Of a DNA stretch of 64,000 bases, positions 16,668-24,352 are shown piece by piece. The position numbers were made by a program, and so were the translations under genes. The stretch comes from Gammaproteobacteria bacterium. Its GTDB lineage: Bacteria; Pseudomonadota; Gammaproteobacteria; Xanthomonadales; SZUA-36. Numbering within the stretch: position 1 is the stretch's first letter; every line of letters starts with the position of its first letter. Location: contig JAUHYP010000001.1 in NCBI GenBank assembly GCA_030426265.1, forward strand, positions 207,054 through 271,053, in the 5' to 3' direction. The notes below the pieces were generated by a model that was given only the letters and a program-made list of their open reading frames with translations, had not been told where the DNA came from and did no database searches.

Positions 16668-17666
16668 TCAGGGCGATTCGATGCGCCCGCTGGCCATGGA
16701 ACGCTCGGCGGCCGCGGCGAGACGCAAAGACAGGAGCGCCTCCTGGCCGGTTGCGAGCCCCCCATGGTCCGCGCCGGACTGGCCGCGCACCACGTCGATG
16801 AAGGCGCCGAGCTGGCGCCGGTAGGCCTGCTCGTAGCGTTCCAGGAAAAACGGCAGGGCCGGTTCGGATAGGAAGCCGCCCGCCGTGCCCAGCACCGTCC
16901 GCGTTTCTGAATCATTGTCCGCCCGCGCCACGCCGTCGGCGCAGAAGACTTCCAGTCGCTGATCGTACCCATACGCGCAACGGCGGCTGTTGGTGATTTG
17001 GCACTGGGCGCCCGTGGCGGAGGTCAGCACGACCGTGGCCGTGTCAACGTCACCGGCCTCGCCGATGGCGGGATCGACGAGACAGGATCCGGTGGCGAAG
17101 ACCCCGGTCGGCAACTCGCCCAGCATCCAGAGCGCCATGTCGAGGTCGTGGATCATCATGTCGCGGAACAACCCGCCGGATCGGGCAACGTAGTCGGCGG
17201 GCGGGGGCGCTGGGTCCCGGCTCGTGATGCTGATCACTTCGATCTTGCCCAGGCCGCCCTGGCGGACCGTGTCGTGAACCCGGCGAAAGGACGGATCGAA
17301 GCGGCGGTTGAAGCCCAGGAACAGCGGCACGCCCGCCGACGCCGCGACATCGACGCTGGCCTGGGCGCGCTCGAGGTCGAGGTCGAGCGGCTTTTCGCAC
17401 AGGATGGCCAGGCCCCGGTCGGCGGCCGCGGACACCAGTTCGTGGTGCGTGTCGGTCGAACTGGCGATGATCACGGCGTCGAGCGTAGCGTCGGCGAACG
17501 CCTCGTCCACGGTTCGCGTGGCCGCGCCATGCGCTTCGGCCAGCGAGCGCGCCGCCTGCGGATTGATGTCGACCACGGCGGCGAGCCGCGCGTCGGGCCG
17601 GCCGGCCAGGTTGGCAGCATGGATCCGGCCGATGCGTCCGGCCCCGAAAAGACAAACGTTCAACAT
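16668..17666 (-). CDS. iolG: myo-Inositol 2-dehydrogenase
   Basis: This 332-residue Gfo/Idh/MocA protein oxidises myo-inositol with NAD+ to 2-keto-myo-inositol. Hallmarks of IolG are visible: FGAGRIGRIHA (nucleotide binding), CEKPLDLD with the catalytic Lys region, GFNRRFDPSF, and SRDPAPPPADY...SGGLFRDMMIHDLDMALWMLGE with the catalytic Asp/His. The start at 17664-17666 gives the normal family length; an upstream ATG would extend into the regulator gene. It lies 25 bp after the RpiR-family regulator and is probably transcribed with it. An extra promoter follows it at 16621-16663. Confidence 0.93.
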   Translation of the reverse strand: MLNVCLFGAGRIGRIHAANLAGRPDARLAAVVDINPQAARSLAEAHGAATRTVDEAFADATLDAVIIASSTDTHHELVSAAADRGLAILCEKPLDLDLERAQASVDVAASAGVPLFLGFNRRFDPSFRRVHDTVRQGGLGKIEVISITSRDPAPPPADYVARSGGLFRDMMIHDLDMALWMLGELPTGVFATGSCLVDPAIGEAGDVDTATVVLTSATGAQCQITNSRRCAYGYDQRLEVFCADGVARADNDSETRTVLGTAGGFLSEPALPFFLERYEQAYRRQLGAFIDVVRGQSGADHGGLATGQEALLSLRLAAAAERSMASGRIESP

Positions 17667-17691
17667 GTTCAGTGCTCCGTGAGCGGAAGGG

Positions 17692-18537
17692 TCAGTCGGC
17701 GGTCCGGGCATCAAGGCGTTGCGCGAGGCTGATCACGAGCGTTTGCGCCAGGCAGAACGAGGCGGTCAGCGACCGGAACTTCATGACCTCGGCATCGCGC
17801 ACTTCGAAACTGATGTCGGCCTCGCGCGCTGCCGGGCTGAGCAGGCTGTCGCTGATGGACACGATGGTGGCGCCGCGTTCCTTGGCGCGTGCGACGATGT
17901 CAGTGGTTTCCGGTGCGTAGGGTTTGAAACTGACGGCCATCAATAGGTCCCGGTCCGTGATCATCGAACTCTGTTCGTGAAACATCCCGGCCAGCCCATC
18001 GATCAAGTGGGTCGGCTTGTCGACGTGCCGCAGGGCGTAGGCCATGTAGGCGACCACCGGGAACGAACGGCGCAGGCCGACCAGGTAAATGGAGTGGCAA
18101 CGTTCCAGTGCATCGACCGCCTGTTCCAGCGCGTCGGGTGAAACGCTGTCCTGCAGCTGCTCCAACGCCATCACGTTGTTGCGCGCGAACTCCTCCAGCA
18201 ACTGCGCGGGACGCCAGGGCTCGCCCTGTCCCGCACGTTCCTGGAACTGGTGCACCCGCGTCGTGTAACTGGGACTCGGAACGGAATTGATCAGTTCTTC
18301 CCGAAACAGTCGCTGCATCGGGCTGGCGCCTTCGTAACCGAAGGCCTTGGCGAATCGCACGATGGTGGAGGGCTGGACGTCACAGCGCTGGGCGATCACC
18401 GCCAGCGTCTGGAGCCCGACCTCGCTCGGGTTCTCCAGCACGTAGGCCGCCACCTGGCGCAGACGTGGGCTGAGTTCGTCGTGGCGCGCGACGATCTGGT
18501 TTCGCAGGGTGTCCAGGTCCCGGGGTGCTTCAGTCAA
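17692..18537 (-). CDS. RpiR-family transcriptional regulator, probable inositol regulator
   Basis: The protein has 281 residues. The N-terminal RpiR helix-turn-helix domain (VAAYVLENPSEVGLQTLAVIAQRCDVQPSTIVRFAKAFGYEGASPMQRLFREEL) is followed by a SIS sugar-isomerase-type ligand domain (SIYLVGLRRSFPVVAYMAYAL; LMAVSFKPYAPETTDIVARAKERGATIVSISD). Rhizobial IolR repressors of inositol genes belong to this family and bind GGAA-N6-TTCC palindromes, the motif found at promoters here. The ligand is probably a phosphorylated inositol-pathway intermediate. The start is TTG (18535-18537), since no in-frame ATG is available. It diverges from the receptor gene and is likely autoregulated. Confidence 0.88.
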   Translation of the reverse strand: MTEAPRDLDTLRNQIVARHDELSPRLRQVAAYVLENPSEVGLQTLAVIAQRCDVQPSTIVRFAKAFGYEGASPMQRLFREELINSVPSPSYTTRVHQFQERAGQGEPWRPAQLLEEFARNNVMALEQLQDSVSPDALEQAVDALERCHSIYLVGLRRSFPVVAYMAYALRHVDKPTHLIDGLAGMFHEQSSMITDRDLLMAVSFKPYAPETTDIVARAKERGATIVSISDSLLSPAAREADISFEVRDAEVMKFRSLTASFCLAQTLVISLAQRLDARTAD

Positions 18538-18853
18538 GATAATCTGCTCATGGTCGTGTCACCGCATCGATGCGGCCATCTGATGATACAAACATTCCAA
18601 TAATGGAACGTGGTCTCGTTCCAGTCTTCACTTCCTTTCGTCGGTGATGGAATGTATTTTCTATACTTGCATGATACGGAAATTACATTCTATACTGAAA
18701 TGGCAATTGAAGTGTCACCATCGGGTCAATAAAAAAGGTGCGGTTCAAAGCGTCGATGGCGCGTCACCGGCCCGAAACAAGAGCGGAAAGTGCACCCCTG
18801 GCTCGGTGCCGTCAGCCGCAAGGGCGATTCATGCTTCAACAGGAGAACCAGAC
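18538..18853. promoter_or_regulatory. Regulator/receptor intergenic region with several operator-like repeats
   Basis: This 316-bp gap holds two site/-10 units facing the receptor: GGAATGTATTTTCT (18649-18662) running into TATACT (18662-18667), and GGAAATTACATTCT (18678-18691) running into TATACT (18691-18696), centres 29 bp apart. Nearer the regulator are a palindrome TTCCAATAATGGAA (18595-18608) and an overlapping inverted repeat GGAACG-N6-CGTTCC (18605-18622), possible autoregulatory sites. AGGAGA (18841-18846) is the receptor's ribosome binding site. Confidence 0.62.
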
Positions 18854-21670
18854 ATGCATGTCATGAACCAGATGGGGCGCCGTGTGGGAGCGCGCCTGCT
18901 CATCATGGCCGCGGCGCTCACCGCCGGCACCACTGTGTTCGCTGACGCCACGCTTCGTGGCCGCGTCAGTGATGCAGACACGCAGCGTCCCCTGGCTTCG
19001 GCCGAAATCCGGATTCCGGAACTCAATCGACGCGTTCGCTCCGATTCGACCGGACATTTCTCGATGACAGGTATCCCCGCGGGGACCTACACCGTCGTCG
19101 TGAACTACACGGGCTACCAGTCCGCGGAAACCAGCCTGACCTTCCCGGAAGAGGGCGCGCTCGACCAGGACGTGCTGCTGGCCGGCTTCGGCGTGACCGA
19201 AGAGGTGATGGTCACCGGCTTCCGCGCCTCCGTGCTCGATTCGGTGCAGGACAAGAACTCCGCGGACATCATCAAGGACTCCATCGACGCGAACGACGCC
19301 GGCAAGCTGCCCGACCAGAACGCGGCGGAAGCCTTGCGGCGCGTACCGGGCGTGTCGATCTCCATCGACCAGGGTGAAGGGCGTTACGTGGCGGTCCGCG
19401 GCATCGATCCGGGCCTGAACAATGTCACCATGGACGGGCAGACCATCGGCGCGCCCGAGGCCGACGACCGCAGGATCGCGCTCGACACCATCCCTTCGGA
19501 TGTGCTTTCCAAACTCGAAGTGATCAAGTCGGTCACGCCGGATCTCGACGGCAACTCCATCGGCGGCACAGTGAACCTCGTCACGCCCAGCCCGTACGAC
19601 GACGAAGACGGATTCATGGTCAAGGGGTCGGCCGACATCGGTTACTACGACATGAACGGCAAGAGCCCTTACAGCGCCTCGGGCGCTTGGTCACAGGTGT
19701 TCGGTCCCGAAGATCAGTTCGGGGTCCTGCTCAGCGCCAGCTTCAGCCGCAGGGAGTACCAGTCCGAAAACGTCCAGACCGATATCTGGGAGGAAGAGGA
19801 CGACTATTACATTCCGGGTGAACTGGTGTTGCGCGACTATTCGCTGGAGCGGGAACGCATCGGTGTCGTGGCCAACCTCGAGTGGCGGCCCAACGACGAC
19901 CTGAAGGTGTACTGGCGCAACCTCTTCAACCGCTTCTCCGACACCGAAGCGCGCATCGAGACGCTCTACGACTACCGGGAAGGCGACCTGTTGGACCAGA
20001 CGGCCACCTCAGGAACCTTCACCGAGGGTGAGGGCGAACGCAACTACAAGATCCGCCTGGAAGAGCAGTCCATCTCGCAGTCGACCCTGGGCGCTGAATG
20101 GGTGAAGGGCGACAACACCTTCTGGCTGAGCGCGACCCTGGGCAAGACTGAGCAGGACACCAAGTACGACAACGAATGGATCTTCGAGCCCGAAGATGCG
20201 TTGCCGATGAGCTATGACACGTCGGACTACTTCCCGCGCGTGACCGCCCCGGCGGAGTTCATGGATCCGGGTTTCTGGGAGTTCAGCCAGGTCGATCGCA
20301 ACAGCCAGTTGGTGGAGGAGGACCTCAACATCTTCCAGTTCGATTGGCGTCACGACCTCGAGTTTGGCGAAAACCCGGGCTACATCAAGACCGGCGTGAA
20401 ATACACGGGTCGCGAGAAAAGCAGCGACAACACCGGACCCAGCTATGACGGGTACGAGGACGACCTGTACCTTGCGGACTTCTTCATGCCCGGCAAGCCG
20501 GATTTCTACAATTCGGTGCGGCCCGGCTTCTATCCCTTCGGACCGGTGCCCAATTACGGCGATTGGGAAGCCTTCTTCGACCAGAACCAGTCCGGTTTCG
20601 AGTTGAACAGCGACGACACCAATGAAGTGGAGTTCGCCGAGGACTTCACCGTCACCGAGGATGTCACCGCCGCCTACATCATGGCCGGCATCGACTTCGA
20701 GAACCTCACCCTGACCGGTGGCGTGCGCTTCGAGGAAACCAAGTCGGACTACGGCGCCTTCGCGGTCCTGTTCGACGATGGTGATTTCGATCGTGCCGAG
20801 CCCACCTCCGGTTCGCAGAGCTATAACGACCTGCTCCCGGGCATCCAGGCGCGTTGGCAGGTGACGGAGGCTTTCGTCGCCCGCGGCGCCTGGACCAACA
20901 CCATCGGCCGGCCGGCGTACATCCAGTTGGTGCCCTATCGCATCTTCGACTTCGAACCCAATGACGACGATGAACTCGAGGGCGAAGTGGAAGAGGGCAA
21001 CCCGGAGCTTGACCGTCTGCAGTCCGAGAACTGGGACCTGTCGTTCGAGTACTACCTCGAGTCCGGCGGCATCATCGCGGCGGGGCTGTTCTACAAGGAC
21101 ATCGACAACCCGGTGTTCTCCCGCTCGGAAACCTTCGAGAACATCATGTACGAGGGTCGCGAGTTCGCTGAACTCGAGATCACCCGTCCCGAGAACGCCG
21201 AGGCCGGCGAGCTGCTGGGCATCGAGCTGAACTGGCAACAGCAGTTCATCGGCCTGCCCGGATTTCTCTCGGGGTTCGGAACCAGCATCAACTACACCTG
21301 GACCGACAGCGAGGCGACCGTTTTCGATCGTGACGACAAGCTGCCGTTCTTCCTGCAATCACAGGATGTGGCCAACGTGTCCCTGTACTGGGAAAAGCAC
21401 GGCTTCGAAGCACGCCTGGCATGGTCGTATCGCAGCGAGTACCTGGATGAAGTCGGCGGCGGTCCAGACGAGGATCTCTACATCGATGCCCACAGCCAGG
21501 TCGATTTCAAGGCCAGCTATGCCGTCAACGACCACTTCGACGTCTACTTCGAGGCACTCAACCTGACGGACGAACCGCTGCGCTACATCAGTGGGAAGGA
21601 TTCAGGCCGCCTGGCGGAAAACGAGGTGTACGGCTGGAACGCGGTACTGGGCCTGCAGTTCAACTACTGA
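18854..21670 (+). CDS. TonB-dependent outer-membrane receptor, candidate phytate/inositol-phosphate importer
   Basis: The protein has 938 residues. A signal peptide (MGRRVGARLLIMAAALTAG...VFA) is followed by a carboxypeptidase-D-regulatory-like domain (about 32-110). A plug follows with EEVMVTGFRASVLDSV, DANDAGKLPDQNAAEALRRVPG and VRGIDPGLNNVTMDG, then a 22-strand-type barrel ending in LGLQFNY with a terminal aromatic residue. This subclass in Xanthomonadales and relatives imports carbohydrates. Its place beside the regulator and its paired operators tie it to the inositol/phytate regulon. Substrate is inferred. The ATG at 18854 is chosen for its AGGAGA and the signal peptide. Confidence 0.9.
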   Translation: MHVMNQMGRRVGARLLIMAAALTAGTTVFADATLRGRVSDADTQRPLASAEIRIPELNRRVRSDSTGHFSMTGIPAGTYTVVVNYTGYQSAETSLTFPEEGALDQDVLLAGFGVTEEVMVTGFRASVLDSVQDKNSADIIKDSIDANDAGKLPDQNAAEALRRVPGVSISIDQGEGRYVAVRGIDPGLNNVTMDGQTIGAPEADDRRIALDTIPSDVLSKLEVIKSVTPDLDGNSIGGTVNLVTPSPYDDEDGFMVKGSADIGYYDMNGKSPYSASGAWSQVFGPEDQFGVLLSASFSRREYQSENVQTDIWEEEDDYYIPGELVLRDYSLERERIGVVANLEWRPNDDLKVYWRNLFNRFSDTEARIETLYDYREGDLLDQTATSGTFTEGEGERNYKIRLEEQSISQSTLGAEWVKGDNTFWLSATLGKTEQDTKYDNEWIFEPEDALPMSYDTSDYFPRVTAPAEFMDPGFWEFSQVDRNSQLVEEDLNIFQFDWRHDLEFGENPGYIKTGVKYTGREKSSDNTGPSYDGYEDDLYLADFFMPGKPDFYNSVRPGFYPFGPVPNYGDWEAFFDQNQSGFELNSDDTNEVEFAEDFTVTEDVTAAYIMAGIDFENLTLTGGVRFEETKSDYGAFAVLFDDGDFDRAEPTSGSQSYNDLLPGIQARWQVTEAFVARGAWTNTIGRPAYIQLVPYRIFDFEPNDDDELEGEVEEGNPELDRLQSENWDLSFEYYLESGGIIAAGLFYKDIDNPVFSRSETFENIMYEGREFAELEITRPENAEAGELLGIELNWQQQFIGLPGFLSGFGTSINYTWTDSEATVFDRDDKLPFFLQSQDVANVSLYWEKHGFEARLAWSYRSEYLDEVGGGPDEDLYIDAHSQVDFKASYAVNDHFDVYFEALNLTDEPLRYISGKDSGRLAENEVYGWNAVLGLQFNY

Positions 21671-21687
21671 ACCCGCAGTGCCATGTG

Positions 21688-21717
21688 AAAAAGCCCCGGT
21701 TCTGCCGGGGCTTTTTT
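21688..21717. terminator. Intrinsic terminator after the receptor gene
   Basis: A GC-rich stem (AAAAAGCCCCGG / CCGGGGCTTTTT) with a 5-base loop and T/A tracts on both sides should terminate both the receptor transcript and the convergent acyl-CoA dehydrogenase operon. Confidence 0.88.
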
Positions 21718-21734
21718 CGTGGCGCGTCACGCCG

Positions 21735-22898
21735 TCAGGTCGATCGCTTGTCCGCCACCAATTCCCGCCCGATCAGCATCCGGCGGATTTCATTGGTGCC
21801 GGCGCCGATTTCGTACAGCTTGGCGTCGCGCAGGATGCGCCCCGCCGGGTACTCGTTGATGTAGCCGTTGCCGCCCAGGGACTGGATGGCTTCCAGCCCC
21901 AGTTCCACCGCGCTGCGCGAGACGTGCAGCAGGCAGGCGGCGGCGTCGATGCGGGATTTTTCTCCGCGGTCGAAGGCTTCGGCGGTGCGGTAGGCAAAGG
22001 CGCGCGAGGACTGCAGGGCGGTGTACATGTCCGCCAGCTTGGCCTGCATGATGCCGAACTCGCCGATGGCCTTGCCGAACTGCTTGCGCTCGCGCAGGTA
22101 AGGCAACACGAGGTCGACGGCGGCCTGCATCAGGCCGATCGGCCCGCCGGACAGGACCAGGCGTTCGGTGTCCAGGCCGCTCATCAGCACCTTCACGCCC
22201 TCGTTCACCTGCCCGAGCACGTTGGCGGCCGGAATTTCGCAGTCCTCGAACACCAATTCGCAGGTGTTGGAGCCGCGCATGCCCAGCTTGTCGAGTTTCT
22301 GCGCCTTGCTGAAGCCGGGCAGGTCCTCGGTGACCAGGAAGGCGGTCATGCAGCGTGAGCCCGCCTCCTTGCCGGCGGTGCGCATGTAGACGATGGCGAC
22401 GCCGCACTCGGGGCCGTTGGTGATCCACATCTTGTTGCCGTTGGCCACCCAGACGTCGCCCTTGAGCTCGGCCCGGCAGGCCATGGAGCCGACCACGTCG
22501 GAGCCGGCGCCCGGCTCGCTCATGGCCAGCGCGCCGACGGTTTCACCGCTGCACAGCCCGGGCAGGAAGCGCTCGAGCTGTTCCGGCGTGCCGTTGCGTC
22601 GCAGGTTGTCCACGCACAGGTTGGAGTGGGCGCCGTAGGACAGGCCCACCGAGCCGGAGGCGCGGCTGATCTCCTCCATCGCCACGACATGGGCGAGATA
22701 GCCCATCTCCGAGCCGCCGAGGTCGGCGGGCGCGGTCATGCCCAGCAGGCCCAGTTCGCCCAGCTTGGGCCACAGGTCCTGCGGGAAGGCGTTCTCCTCG
22801 TCGATGGATTGCGCGCGTGGCGCGATTTCCTGCTCGGCGAAGCGGCGAACGCTGTCGCGCAGCAGGTCCAGTTCCTCGTTGATGCGGTCCAGGCTCAT
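21735..22898 (-). CDS. Isovaleryl-CoA dehydrogenase
   Basis: This 387-residue acyl-CoA dehydrogenase oxidises isovaleryl-CoA to 3-methylcrotonyl-CoA in leucine catabolism, using FAD. Family signatures are [29 protein letters not shown] and [34 protein letters not shown]. The catalytic Glu appears in [18 protein letters not shown], the isovaleryl-CoA type position, while the usual YEGT Glu site reads GAGT, as in that subfamily. It lies 28 bp after leucine dehydrogenase and is probably co-transcribed with it. Confidence 0.9.
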   Translation of the reverse strand: MSLDRINEELDLLRDSVRRFAEQEIAPRAQSIDEENAFPQDLWPKLGELGLLGMTAPADLGGSEMGYLAHVVAMEEISRASGSVGLSYGAHSNLCVDNLRRNGTPEQLERFLPGLCSGETVGALAMSEPGAGSDVVGSMACRAELKGDVWVANGNKMWITNGPECGVAIVYMRTAGKEAGSRCMTAFLVTEDLPGFSKAQKLDKLGMRGSNTCELVFEDCEIPAANVLGQVNEGVKVLMSGLDTERLVLSGGPIGLMQAAVDLVLPYLRERKQFGKAIGEFGIMQAKLADMYTALQSSRAFAYRTAEAFDRGEKSRIDAAACLLHVSRSAVELGLEAIQSLGGNGYINEYPAGRILRDAKLYEIGAGTNEIRRMLIGRELVADKRST

Positions 22899-22926
22899 AT
22901 CACCCCCCGTTCAATTCACAGACAGC

Positions 22927-24030
22927 TCAGGCGGCCTGCCGTTCCCGGCCCGGGAAACGGTGCGGCTTGCCCATGTGCGGCATCTTGATCTTGCCCAGGA
23001 TGGCGATCCGCTCCTCGGCCATGCGGTCCGAGGCCCGGTAGGTGGGGATGCCGTCGCGTTCGGCGATCTCGAAAATGCGCTTGAGGTTGTAGTAGATGGC
23101 GCGCGTCATGCGGAAGGCGCGCTGCTCGTTGTAGCCCTCGAACTCGATGGACACGTTCATCAGGCCGCCGGCGTTCACGGCGTAGTCCGGGGCGTACAGG
23201 ATGCCGCGGCGCTCCAGTTCGTCGCCGGCCTCGTCGTTGGCCAACTGGTTGTTGGCCGCGCCGGCCACGACCTTGAACTTGAAGCGCGGCAGGGTGTTCT
23301 CGTTCACCACCGCGCCCAGGGCGCAGGGGCTGAACACGTCCGCTTCCACGTCGTAGATGTCGTCCAGGGGCACGGCCTCGGCGCCCATTTCCACCGCCTC
23401 GGCCACCGCCTGTTCGTTGATGTCGGTCACGAACACCTTGGCGCCCTCTTCGCGCAGCAGGCGGACCAGGTGGTGGCCCACGTGGCCGGCGCCCTGAACC
23501 GCGAAGCTGTACTTGCCCACGTCCTCGTCGCCGAACTTCGTGTGCAGCGCGGCCTTGATGCCCTGCAGCGTGCCGAAGGCGGTGAAGGGAGACGGGTCGC
23601 CCGAGCCGCCGTGCACCTGGTGCACGCCGACCACGTTGTTCGTCTCCTGGAAGATGAACTCCATGTCGTTGACGTCGATGCCCACGTCCTCGGCCGTGAT
23701 GTAGCGCCCGTTCAGGGTGTCGATGAACTTGCCGAAGGCGCGGAACAGGGCCTCGGACTTGTCCTGGCGGGGGTCGCCGATGATCACGGCCTTGCCGCCG
23801 CCCAGATTCAGACCGGAGACGGCCGCCTTGTAGGTCATGCCGCGCGACAGTCGCAGCACGTCGTCCAGGGCTTCCTGTTCGGAGGCGTAGGGCCACATGC
23901 GCAGGCCGCCCAGGGCCGGTCCCAGCGTGGTGTTGTGAATGGCGATGATGGCCTTGAGGCCGACGTCGGTGTTGTTGCAGAAGACGATCTGCTCGTGGCG
24001 CGAACCTTCGATGGTCTCGAAGAGTGTCAT
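22927..24030 (-). CDS. Leucine dehydrogenase (Glu/Leu/Phe/Val dehydrogenase family)
   Basis: This 367-residue NAD+-dependent dehydrogenase deaminates branched-chain amino acids, starting their catabolism. The active-site stretch MTYKAAVSGLNLGGGKAVI contains both catalytic lysines, and the nucleotide-binding site reads VQGAGHVGHHLVRLL. The short length (about 367, not 450) separates it from glutamate dehydrogenases. The ATG at 24028-24030 has CAGGAGA upstream; a longer in-frame extension lacks family similarity. With isovaleryl-CoA dehydrogenase it forms a leucine-degrading operon. Confidence 0.9.
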   Translation of the reverse strand: MTLFETIEGSRHEQIVFCNNTDVGLKAIIAIHNTTLGPALGGLRMWPYASEQEALDDVLRLSRGMTYKAAVSGLNLGGGKAVIIGDPRQDKSEALFRAFGKFIDTLNGRYITAEDVGIDVNDMEFIFQETNNVVGVHQVHGGSGDPSPFTAFGTLQGIKAALHTKFGDEDVGKYSFAVQGAGHVGHHLVRLLREEGAKVFVTDINEQAVAEAVEMGAEAVPLDDIYDVEADVFSPCALGAVVNENTLPRFKFKVVAGAANNQLANDEAGDELERRGILYAPDYAVNAGGLMNVSIEFEGYNEQRAFRMTRAIYYNLKRIFEIAERDGIPTYRASDRMAEERIAILGKIKMPHMGKPHRFPGRERQAA

Positions 24031-24352
24031 CGGGTTGTTCTCCTGGACCGGACTGTCCGGGCCATGGCCGCAGGCCCTGAGCGATGGGGCCGGGAGCGCG
24101 GCAGTGGCCGGATCCGGGTTGAATGCGGTTCGGTGGGCGGGACACGATGTCCCGGCCCGGGTCAGCCGCGAATTATAGCAGCCCGCTCCCCCCGGGACGG
24201 CGGAAAACAGGCATGAATTCCGCATGAATGGGGTCACCCTTGTCGAAGAGGGGCGGGGGCGCGCCCGGGCCATCTTTCGGCGTACCAGGCGCTCGTATAG
24301 AATCGGGCCTCACCCGATCCAGGGGCCTGACAGCGTCGTGAGGATTCTGGTC
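24031..24352. promoter_or_regulatory. Divergent intergenic region, leucine dehydrogenase / TonB-C protein
   Basis: The 322-bp gap contains a minus-strand TATAAT (24172-24177) that could drive leucine dehydrogenase with a ~135-base leader, and a plus-strand TATAGA (24296-24301) ahead of the TonB-C protein. A short inverted repeat GGGACACGATGTCCC lies at about 24140-24154. The -35 boxes are poor and no RNA gene is evident. Confidence 0.35.
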
